A stretch of 64,000 nt of DNA. Origin: Lithodes maja. Its lineage: Eukaryota; Arthropoda; Malacostraca; Decapoda; Lithodidae. Below, piece after piece: positions 33,258-43,322 of the stretch. A model generated the notes under the pieces. The model saw nothing but the letters and a program-made list of their open reading frames with translations. It was not told the origin of the DNA and did no database searches. The stretch spans positions 33,965 to 97,964 of the forward strand of contig JBAKBP010007637.1 of the NCBI GenBank assembly GCA_037953745.1. Direction: 5' to 3'. The translations under genes and the position numbers were made by a program. Position 1 is the stretch's first letter, and each line of letters opens with the position of its first letter.

Positions 33258-35445
33258 CATACATACATACATATATACATTTTTAAGACTGAGTGCTCCA
33301 CACATACGTGCAGTTTCAGGCAATCCTGTTAAGGGCTGCTTCACTTGTCAAGTTTTTGGATTCGAGATCGGCAAGTATAGTCCGATCCCATGTCTTCCTC
33401 GGTCCACCCCTTAGTGCAGCTCCCTCCACAATCACAGACCTGCATCTTTTCACCCAATTTTGTTCATCTATTCTCTCTACATGCCCATACCATCCCAGTC
33501 TACTTGTACGCATCTCCTCGCTAATACTCTCATCATTAATTATTCTATCCTGCAGTTTGGCCCCACACATCCATCTCACCATTCTCATCTCATTACATTC
33601 CATTCTGTTGACATCCTCTACTTTAACGGCCCATGTTTCTGAGGCATACGTCATTGCACTTCGAACACATGAGGCATACACCTTTCCCTTCAGGGGGAGA
33701 GGTATTATTTTCATGGTCAGAATTGGCAGCAGTTCTCTGAACTTCCCCCAGTCACATCTAATTCTAGCGACAGTGGCAGTCTCGGCCCCACCACCAGCAG
33801 AGATGGTATCTCCTAGGAAACAAAATTTATCCACCAGCTCCAATGACTCATTTCCAAAATTCACAGCCACAGGATCATTATTTAATACAAGCTCGCCCTT
33901 GCACACTATGCACTCAAATTTCCCGATTTCTGACTCATCCTTCGGCAGGGGTCCTTTTCTTCTACTACATCGCTTACTCTTATGGTGCACCCAACATCGA
34001 AAGGCGCTACACCGAATTGAGTTAGCACCCATACCCCTTCCACACACTGCACATGGGTATGCACCACTCTTTTTCACATTGCCTCATCTCAATCCACAAT
34101 GCATAACCTTGGTTTTGTTGATATTGACTTTTAACTCCCAACCCGCGGGGGGGGGGGGGGGGGGGGGGATCATGGTAGCGCCTTGTGGGCATATTTACCG
34201 AAAATAAGCATCATTCCATGCTCTTTTTCATGCTTAAGCAAGAGCCAAAGCGTAAGACAATTATATATCCGTGAAAGAACGAAGAACGAGCTTTGCAATG
34301 ACATATGAATCATCCTTGTACGACAACGGGTTCTCTTGCAACGATCGTGAAACTGGAAGTGAAAATACCCTAAAATGAGGTATTTTCCCCAGATTTATCC
34401 TTATTTTGAGAGATACGGAGGTTGAAGATCGATACAGTAGGTCTCAGTGCGGGTCCTGCTGCTGTCGCGAGTGGACCGAGCCCGCCTGTTGTCCTTGCAA
34501 TGCTTGCTCTCTCTCTCATCGCTCATAATGGCCTCAAAAAGGCACGAGTCATATGATGGCACCGCAGGGGTGGCCAATATTCTCTCTTCCGTGATATGAC
34601 GATCACCGTCGGTTGAGGGTTAAACCCCTGCTCGCCATGCCCTCTCTCCATCTTCTGAATTTGGCCTCAGCATCTTGCACATTGTCAGCTATTAGGACTA
34701 AATCGTCTGCATAAAGCAGTTCCCACGGGTGTCCGGATCTAAAATCTCTAGACAGTGCCTCCAGGACCATAATAAAGAGGAGGTGGCTTAACACTGAACC
34801 CTGTTGAACTCCACGGACTGTGAACTCCTCACTCAGTACACCTTTCACCCTCACCGCAGTGAACTGCGAATCCTCATACATCTTCATTATCACACGCACC
34901 AGCCACTCTTCCACACCAAGTTTCCTCATAGCCCTCTGCACATCTCTAGGCACCCTGTCAAAGGCCTTCTCCAGGTCTACAAACACAAAGTAAAGATCCC
35001 TGCCTTTTAGTAAGTATCTTTCCTGTATCTGCCTGACTATAAAGATAGCATCGGTTGTACCACGTCCTGGCATAAAACCAAACTGCATATCATCAATGGA
35101 GATGCTTTACCTGATCAAAGACTATCTCACATGATTTGGTCAAACATTTTCAGGTCCCTATAATTACCTCTATCTAGCGCATCCCCTTTTCCTTTGTATA
35201 CATTTACTAGTACACTATTGTGCCAATCCTCGGGGATTTTCTCCTCTTTAATAATGATGTTTATCATCTCAGTGACTAAGCTGACACCGGTATCCCCTGA
35301 GGCTTTTATCATCTCAGCAACAGTGTCAGAGCACTCTGGAGCTTTACCATCCTTCATTTTATTGATTGCACTGCTCATTGCAGTTGGTGCTATCAAAGGA
35401 GGGGGTCCAGATATTGGTTTTTCGATACTAAGAGTAATACTAAGA
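33258..35445 (-). mobile_element. RTE-like LINE, 5'-truncated (minus), inserted in the CR1-like LINE
   Basis: The minus strand encodes, from 35396: an RT N-terminal piece (MKDGKAPECSD); a break near 35090-35127; RT core 35088-34624 (QFGFMPGRGTTDAIF, FVDLEKAFDRVPR, YADDLVLIAD); a MITE; then 34130-33316 with a Cys/His-rich finger (CAVCGRGM, WVHHKS, CIVC) and a C-terminal domain (YASETWAVK, MRMVRWMCG). The 3' end at about 33258-33282 is an ATGT-type tail, usual for RTE-like elements. It is not intact. The clade is inferred from tail and motifs and remains tentative. Confidence 0.85.
34131..34623. mobile_element. TTAA MITE, M1-related copy 4 (diverged), inside the RTE-like LINE
   Basis: TTAA at 34131-34134 and 34620-34623. 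Ends are TTAACTCCCAACCCGCGG against TTAACCCTCAACCGACGG. Removing the insertion leaves a continuous LINE frame across the single TTAA, which supports the exact boundaries. The interior matches the core of the other M1 copies at several blocks, at lower identity. A 22-base G run (34147-34168) is internal. Confidence 0.85.
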
Positions 35446-36540
35446 GAGTTAAACTGTAGATATTATATTCCTCGATTTTCAAAAAGCCTTTGATAAAGTT
35501 CCACATAACGCTTATTGATCAACAAATTAAAAGCACACAACGCACAAGGAGTTGTCTTGAGATGGATAGAAAATTGGCTCAGTGAAAGAAGACAAATAGT
35601 AGTCATAAATAAGAAAGCATCAACATGGACCAATGTAACTCAAGGATCAGTATTGGGGCCAGTTCTCTTCGTAATCTACATAAACGACATAGATGAGGGC
35701 CTCACCTGCACAATCTCAAAGTTTGCATATGATACAAAAATTGCAAATAACGTAATATCAAAAGAACACTTTCAGGATTATGCAAGGCAATCTAGATAAG
35801 TTGTCTCAATGGGCTAAACTATGGCAAATGTGTTTCAATGAAGACCAATGTAAAGTCCTTCTCATTGGAAGCCGAAATTAGAAAGCAAACTATTCAATGG
35901 ATGGCACCCAACTCAAGACTGTAGACAAAGAAACGGATTTAGGAGTAACAATATCAAGTAACCTCAAACCTAGTCAAGGAGGTTGATAAGAAAGCAAACA
36001 AAATTATTGGTTTCATAGGCAGGTCCTTTGAGCATAAATCCAAAAATGTAATCCTCACTATTATTCATTAGGTTGCCCACTCCTGGAATATTGCGTTCAG
36101 TCCTGGTGCCCATACTATCAAAAGGATATAAACAAACTGGAACGTGTTCAATGCAAAGTCACTAAAATTATACCCAGTTTAAAGAACAAACCATATGAGG
36201 AATGTCTTGAAGAATTACATCTATTTACGTTAACCCAGCGTAGATTAAGAGGCAACCCAATTCAAGTCTTTAAGATCATCAGAGGCATCGACAATATGAA
36301 CTGTAGTAAATACTTTACGATTGACCGATCAAACTACACACAGGGAAATGGTTGCAAAATCATTGGTAAATCATTCAACTCGCAGGAATCCTAGAATGTC
36401 TTCGTCAATTGAGCCATAAACTTGTAGAATAGACTTCCCCCGAGATGCTATAGACAGCAACATCGTGGATTCCTTCAAAGTTCGCCTTGACAAGCACCTT
36501 GCTCTGAATCCAAAATTGACTGCATTTGTAAATATATAAA
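35446..36540 (+). pseudogene. CR1-like LINE, RT and C-terminal part (right of the nested insertion)
   Basis: Gives VDIIYLDFQKAFDKVPH, RWIENWLSERRQ, GSVLGPVLFVIYINDIDEG, then SKFAYDTKIAN, where the catalytic FADD is FAYD. Downstream thumb and C-terminal pieces contain many stops and shifts. The longest intact frame is 35515-35799. It is an old inactive copy, related to LINE K. Confidence 0.82.
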
Positions 36541-36904
36541 ATATTTCCTTAATTTTGCTATTTCAGAAATATTGTCCTCTCTCCCTGCCATGGAGGTATT
36601 TCCTTTTCATATCTTTTTCTCTCTTAAATACTGTTGGACACTAGAAACAGCAGTATTTTGGAGGACAAGTAACCTTGAGGGGTAGCAAGATATGTTGTTG
36701 CTTGTTTTCCTTTGTACTCCTTTGTACAAGTTGAATCAGAGTATGCCCAGTGTTAGTTGTTGCAACTAATTCCCTAGAGAGCCTAGACTGCGTTGTAATT
36801 GTGCTTAGTCTGTTGTGCTATGAGGACTGCTTTCAAAGGAGATGAAGGTGCTGCCAGTTTATCATTCTATTTTTTATTAGTGTCTCCGAAGCAGTGAAGT
36901 GCGA
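36541..36904 (+). other. Probable 3' untranslated part of the CR1-like LINE, then unassigned
   Basis: The block around 36695-36725 (TTTTCCTTTGTACTCCTTTG) recurs in similar form at about 38060-38085, consistent with a LINE 3' end. No gene seen. Confidence 0.5.
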
Positions 36905-37515
36905 AGCGCAACAATCTCTCTCTCTTTCTCCTCTTTTACCTGTATCCTCTTCGTATCTGTATCCTCTTCGTATCTGTATATCTCTGCCCTGTATCTCCTC
37001 TTATATTTACCTCATGCTATTCTTTCTACTTCTTGCTGTTTCACTATTTTCTCCCTTTCTCTCTACCGCTTTGTCTCTCTATCACGTGTTCTCTCTGCTT
37101 CCTCTTCTCATCTTCTGTTCTGTATGTCTCTTCTCTGTATCTCCTCTTCTTCTCTCCACCACTCCTCTTTCTGTATACAACCTCTTCTTCTCTGCACCCA
37201 TCTTATTATCTTCTGTTTTTTCCTCTATCATTTGCTTCTTCCCCTTCTCCATCTTCTTCTCTGCATCTGCAGCATCTCTCTCTTTCTACCTTTTCACTCT
37301 TCTCTTTTTTCCTCTACTCTATACCTCCTCCTCCTTCTTCTCTGTGCCTCTCGCCTCTTAATTGTCTCCTCTTCTCTCCTGTTGTGTTTTTATTCCCTCT
37401 TCCTCTTATCCTCTTTGTCTCTTGTATTTATATCGTTGATATTCTCTCTATCACCTTCTCTTCTATCTTTCTATTACTTCTTTGCATCTCTCTCTTCTAT
37501 CTTCTCCTCTTACTC
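36905..37515. repeat. Polypyrimidine tract (about 610 bases)
   Basis: C/T-rich on the plus strand, with no pure motif. The three overlapping 150-210 codon frames are Ser/Leu/Phe-rich low-complexity translations. The sequence just after this tract (CCCCGAGGTTACCC near 37550) resembles that shortly after the first tract (CCCGGAGGTTACGC near 31093), so both may belong to one repeat family. Confidence 0.88.
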
Positions 37516-38766
37516 CAGGAGCTAAGGGGTGTTTGCATGCATGAGAGGGCCCCGAGGTTACCCACCTGATGTTGATAGAGGACCACTTGGGGCATAATAT
37601 TTGCAAGGGTGCACAATCTGATACCTGGCAATTACCTCACGAATCGTGGTTTTGTCAAAATTGTACTTGGGCCAAATGACCCCCAAAATTAAAAGTGAGC
37701 ATACTTTAGATGCCCATAGTAGCTAATGGAAAACACCTATATAATTATATTACCAGTCAAAAATTAGCACATTTTACCAGCTACACGATACATCTGAGCT
37801 AGATTTGATTACTTCAAAAGCTTGAACACTATATACAAAATTATGAAATTATATAAAACTCACCTAGCCAAACGGAGCCAACCTAATGACTATGGTATAC
37901 CTTTGCCCTAAAAGTGGATTTCAAAATATGTTTTTCATCTTTGAATAATGGATAATATACTTATTGAGCTATTCTTTCTCTCTTTCATATTATATTAGGT
38001 ACTAGTAGTTTAGCTACAAGTTGCCTCATAAGGATCAGCAGATCTGTTGGTGTTTGCTTTCCTTTGCACTCCTTTTTACATAATGTCTAATTAATAGGCG
38101 TTTGCATCATTTACACAAAGTTTATAATCAAGTTTGATTGGAATTTCCTAGTTTATTCATTCGTTCCGAAGAAGATTCAGAAAAATAGACTATCCTGTTG
38201 GATCACTAATCAGCCTATATAGAATCGTTTGTGTTAAACATGTATGCCTTTATTTATGTAAGATTATTATGAACTTCAAGATTAAGAATATCAGTACATT
38301 ATCTAATTTTGTTGTTTAAATATTGTAATTAGTTATATCAGACTCGTGGTGATAGTGCTATTAGTATATTAGAGTACTTCCCAGGTTATTCTAAACTGCA
38401 CAAAAAATGGTAAACTGAAATGCTGCTAGACTTCCAGAACAAACCATATCATGCCCAGTCGCTCAGGAACTGAGAACAACACAACACAAACACCCATGGG
38501 AACAGTCTCAGTAACCCAAACAAGACACAAGGGTTGGTATTTCAGTAGGTTGGGGCTGGCTGCCGAGAGCCAACCAACAAACCACTGTAAATACCAACCT
38601 CAATAATACATACAATAATAAATAACAATGCAGTAGAATAAAGTAAAGGATATGGAGGAATGATGTGAAGAAAAATACAAGAGTGCAAAATAAGTGCAAA
38701 TGCTCCTATCTAAATGCAGAAAATTCCTATATGTAAGTAAATAAAGTTATACAATAAATGTTATGC
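37516..38766. other. Unassigned AT-rich stretch with a LINE 3' relic and a hairpin
   Basis: About 37950-38090 resembles the CR1-like 3' end. A hairpin of two perfect 11-bp arms (38532-38542 and 38589-38599) encloses a further GTTGG...CCAAC pairing. No gene. Confidence 0.5.
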
Positions 38767-39254
38767 TTAACCCTTAACTGGCGGCACCCGGCTATTGTCG
38801 AGTTAAATAAATGTGGCCTATGTGGCGGGTCCCGGCTATTGTCGAGTGCAATTTTGAGCACGTAATGTGCTCTGAGAGAGAGCGGAGCAGTGGGAGGAGC
38901 GTAGGTTACCTCATGACCGCTCACCACGGTGGCCGTGGAGCTACTGAGCTGTACTCCTTTGTACTCCACCCTCTCCGACTCGTTTCACACGTAATAATGT
39001 AAGAAAATTACGGTATTTTACCGATTTTGCCCTTCGGTTGCACGATCGTTGCAAGACAACCAGCCATCGTAGAAGGATGGTTCTGGTGTCATTGGAAAGC
39101 TGAATTAACGCCCTTTCAGGGATGCATACTTGTATTACACTCTGGCTCTTGTTTATGGATGAAAACGAGCACGGAAACAAGCTCGTTTACGGTAAAACCC
39201 CCCGCTGGGCGGCACATCAAAATTCTACTCCTCCACCCGCTCTTAAGGTGTTAA
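38767..39254 (+). mobile_element. TTAA MITE, family M1 copy 2
   Basis: TTAA at 38767-38770 and 39251-39254, with ends TTAACCCTTAACTGGCGGC and GCTCTTAAGGTGTTAA. Moderately diverged from copies 1 and 3. No ORF of its own. Confidence 0.88.
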
Positions 39255-39313
39255 GTTGACTCCAGACATGCTATGCTTCTATACAAAGTGAAATGAAAGA
39301 ATTAGATGTGGTA

Positions 39314-39801
39314 TTAACACCTTACGAGCGGCCTATGCGGTTTATTTATATGTACCGCCCAGCGGGGTGTTTTTAGCCAAAATAGGGCTGTTTACGTGAT
39401 CATTTTCATGCCTAAATAAGACCCAGAACGTAAAACAAGTATCTATCCCTGAAAGGGCATAAACAGAGCTTTCGAATGACACCATAACGATCCTTTTATG
39501 ATGGCTAGTTTTCTTGCAATAACCGTGCAATGCGAGTGCAAAAAGCATGTAATTAGGCACTTTCCCCATACAATTCCGTATATAGCGAGTGAGAGAGGGA
39601 GGGAGGAGGTGGGATTCATGTCAGTAGGTTCGCCGCGGTGGTCTGGAGCAGTCATACGCTCGCTACTCTCCTGCCACCACTTGTCTCTCTCTCTCAGCCA
39701 CATTACGTGCTGAAATTGCCACACGATATATGTCGAGCACCGCCACATAGTCCAGCTTTATTTAACTCGACTTATGTTGCTCGCCGCTAATTAAGGGTTA
39801 A
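39314..39801 (-). mobile_element. TTAA MITE, family M1 copy 3 (inverted relative to copy 2)
   Basis: TTAA at 39314-39317 and 39798-39801. Very close to copy 1 at 10022-10511, read in the opposite direction. It lies 59 bases from copy 2. Confidence 0.9.
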
Positions 39802-40268
39802 GGGAATTAGCAAGCAAGCCCACCACAGATCGGACAAGGCATGTGATAGCTACGAGATCGGTAACTGGATTGACTCATGCAGCCACAGGATTCCTAAGAC
39901 CTCGCAAGAAGGGAGTAAGGGAGCGCCAAGTACTGTTAGACTACATAATTAAATTAAGCACTTGGGCTCTCACAAATAACACAGGAGTAATCAATAAAAT
40001 AAGACCTCATTGGGTAACTTATGATAAACTGAATCAATCCCACAAGTGCTAAATAAACTAAATAATTATACTGCTAGCCGATGGCAGCATTGCATGCTAG
40101 CAGTAGGCAACACCTCGCCGCTCGTAGCAACAGAGGGAAGAAGAACACAAAGACAAAATCTGGTCCCCCCCTCCCCCCCCCCCCCTAAGCACAGGCTATT
40201 ATTATGAAAATACACAAACACTTTCAACTGAAGCAACTATATTTCAGTTGGAAGTGACATTATATACA

Positions 40269-40332
<64 letters not shown>

Positions 40333-42047
40333 ATATATAATTTATATATAAATTTTACTGTATATACACACACCGTATATATATACGGGATACTAAAATA
40401 AATAGCTAGACATTGGCAAAACCATTTAAAACCATTAATACAATTTGAAGTCACAATACCCCCCTACCCCCACACGCACACATACACCCGCGCGTACAAG
40501 GAGTCGGATGAGCTAGCATTAAGCCTCTTGCGTTTGTTAATCGGATCTGTCTAACATATTCGCCTCACTCTTTTGTATTTATCTGTTGTAGTCTTTGTTG
40601 ATGTATTTTCGTAATCCGTTTATATTTCCTTCTCAAGGGATTCTACTACCTGCATCTCAAGTATTCCATTATTCACAATCTTAGTATTTTCCATTGCCTA
40701 TTATTATTTTGTTCTCCCATTATCTTGTGTGTTTTACTTTCTTGCTTCTTATCTTCTAATTATCTAGTCCATCTAATGGCCTTGTACTTTATCTGTTAAC
40801 TTTAGTTTTACCCCTCTTCTCTTGGTCTTTACTTCCATCCTCCTTCTCCTCATAATGTCATTATTTCTTGCATGTCTCAAGTTTTTTGTACAGTGACGGT
40901 CAAAAGTCATTTTCTACCCCCATAGTTTCAACTCTGGTTATCTTTAAGTCGATATCATTATATCCTTAACTAACATAAAATAAGTCTATATATTCAAGTA
41001 GTGTGTGGTTATTCTTGATGTAAGTAGACTGTAGAGTTATACCAAGCCACACAATAGTATATTTACCTTGTTGCTGGAGTGTAAACGACGGGTAGGTTCA
41101 ATGTGGAGTAGTAACTAGGCAATTAGTTGGTGGCTGAGTTGTGTGATGACAAGTGGTGATCAGGAGGAAATTAGTGGAGAGTTAAGGACATAAGGGGGCC
41201 TCTATACTTAATTTATACTGAGGATGATAAGAGGTGATCGGTGAACCGGTGAAAAGCTATGTTTAGGTGAGTACTAACATGTTAATGGAATGGAATGAGG
41301 TGAGGTGAGAAAACAGTTGAGTTTGGTCTGGTCAGTGGTTAGTGGTGCTAACCCGGTGGTTGGAGAGCGAGTGAGGTCCCAGACAAAATTTGTGGGACCC
41401 TTGCTTCTTCGCGCGCGTGCGCAAACAGGTCGGGAAATGTTTTACCCACCCAAAATTTATTACCCAAGTTGGTCAATATACAGGAGGCGCTACAATATTG
41501 GTAAAAAATTAAGCTCAATAGCATGTGATTAAGCGATTTTTCTCCAAATTGTTGATGTAGGTGTCATTCCCGGGAAACTAACATAATACATATTATATGG
41601 ATATTTACGGTTTAAGGGTTTGTTTATACTTCTTCTTTTTCGTCTTCATCTGGGAGACTTCTTTTCGTGACTGTCAGTCAACAACTGAGACATCTGGTGG
41701 CGAATGCAATGAACTATACTGGTGGCGTCGTAGCCAAAGTAATCACCCTACCTAATTCATGCCAAGAGTACTCGAGTTCACTGACACGTGATGTCTATCG
41801 ACCAATCAGGTGATGCCATGATTTGGAAAACAGGTGGCCCAGGATATAAGCTGTCAGTTTGACTCTGGCCAGCTTGTGTAGAGGGTGTGAGCCGATCAAA
41901 GCTTTTTCACCGTCTTTAAAAACACTGAGGCTGCTTAAGACCTTTTCGCCTTCCAATAAGTGTAAACTGTCCAAAGTGCAATGACCAGTGTTCCAAATAC
42001 AGCTGACGAGGACAGCTGGTATTGAAATGCACATACACTTGTTTTAC
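39802..42047. other. Unassigned stretch with simple repeats
   Basis: C-rich run near 40167-40186 and a (TA)n array near 40268-40340. No recognisable coding frame. The segment 41650-42047 is less AT-rich and would be 5' flank if the exon candidate at 42048 is real. Confidence 0.5.
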
Positions 42048-42152
42048 ATGGAAAAATTCGAAACAAAAATCCACCAGCTGTTGACCAAGATGAGTGGTGA
42101 TCGAGCCTCCAGCGGCCAGCCAGGCAGCCCAGTACCTCCTCTGTTCATTAAG
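42048..42152 (+). CDS. Possible first coding exon of an unknown host gene
   Basis: ATG at 42048 opens exactly 35 codons (MEKFETKIHQ..., then MSGDRASSGQPGSP, ending PPLFIK). The last codon AAG is followed by GTTAGT, close to the donor consensus. The second half has Ser/Gly/Pro-rich, non-repeat composition unlike the surrounding transposon DNA. An alternative start is the ATG at 42090. No downstream exon can be identified in the window and I recognise no family. A chance frame is quite possible. Confidence 0.25.
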
Positions 42153-42514
42153 GTTAGTTGGTTGGTTGGGACAACATAAAGGAGCCGGACCACAGCTAGC
42201 TAGGGAATCTTAATGAGTCATCGCAAAGTAACAAAGTAAAAATTTTTTCGCATAGGATTAAACTGGCATGCAAGGGCTAGTTGGTTACCATACTGATGTT
42301 TTGGACCGACAGTTAGCCCATCGATCTTTTTAGGCCTAATAGGTCCGGTAGAGCATAGGCTACACATCATTGCTATATATGTCATTAAGAGCTGAAATGT
42401 ATTATAAGGGAGAACACAAATAACATAAAATACATAGGCCTACTGTAAAACAACAAGTTTTTCAGCCAGTACCCAACCAGCGGGGGTGTGTGGGGCGGCA
42501 GCCCCACCAATAAT

Positions 42515-42910
42515 ACTAGGTTAGGTTAGGTAAGGTTGTTAGGTTAGGCTAATGTTAACCCCATTCTTACTAGGTTAGGTTAGGTAAGGTTGTTAGGTTA
42601 GGCTAATGTTAACCCCATTCTTACTAGGTTAGGTTAGGTTAGGTAAGGTTGTTAGGTTAGGCTAATGTTAACCCATTCTTACTAGGTTAGGTTAGGTTGT
42701 TAGGTTAGGCTAATGTTAACCCCATTCTTACTAGGTTAGGTTAGGTAAGGTTGTTAGGTTAGGCTAATGTTAACCCCATTCTTACTCGGTTAGGTAAGGT
42801 TGTTAGGTTAGGCTAATGTTAACCCCATTCTTACTAGGTTAGGTTAGGTAAGGTTGTTAGGTTAGGCTAATGTTAACCCCATTCTTACTTCGTTAGGTTA
42901 GGGTAATGTT
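42515..42910. repeat. 54-bp minisatellite containing TTAGG words
   Basis: About seven units. The best defined start at 42515 and 42569, each 54 bases, built of AGGTTAGGTTAGGTAAGG, GTTGTTAGGTTAGGC and a TAATGTTAACCCCATTCTT spacer. Units lose or gain single TTAGG steps. Confidence 0.92.
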
Positions 42911-42945
42911 AACCTTATGAAAACCCAAACAAAGATTTTATTAGG

Positions 42946-43322
42946 GTTACTGTGTAATTTTAACATGAACATTAGTAAAATCCGAGCCTTGGCTCATGTT
43001 TTCGAAATGTCGGGTTATATGGGTATGGAAATTTACAAAACCCAAGCCAACATGTTAAGGTTACTGTGTTATTTTAATTTTTAAATTAGTTAAATCCGAG
43101 CCAAGTTTCGTCAAAACTTGGCTCGGGTTTTCAAAAAGTCAGGTTTTATGGGTCTGGAAATTTACAAAACCCGAGCCAATATTTTACCAAGGTTACTGTG
43201 TTTTTTTCATTTTTACATTTGTTAAATCCGAGCCAAGTTTCGTCAAAACTTGGCTCGGGTTTTCAAAAAATCAGGTTTTATGGGTCTGGAAATTGAACAA
43301 ACCCGAGCCAAATTTGGGTTAC
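42946..43322. repeat. Tandem repeat of about 114-132 bp with an internal hairpin
   Basis: Units begin GGTTACTGTGT at about 42945, 43059 and 43191, with a partial start near 43317. Units 2 and 3 contain CCGAGCCAAGTTT and AAAACTTGGCTCGG around a CGTC loop, a near-perfect hairpin. Unit 1 has a shortened version. Confidence 0.88.

Noticed and set aside
33293..34207. 304-codon plus-strand frame as a host gene
   Set aside because: It is antisense to the RTE-like LINE coding strand and crosses the MITE boundary into a G run.
36894..37569. Three overlapping frames of 155-208 codons as membrane proteins
   Set aside because: All are translations of one polypyrimidine tract in different frames.
42515..43322. 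CRISPR array
   Set aside because: Tandem units lack unique spacers and the context is eukaryotic repeats.
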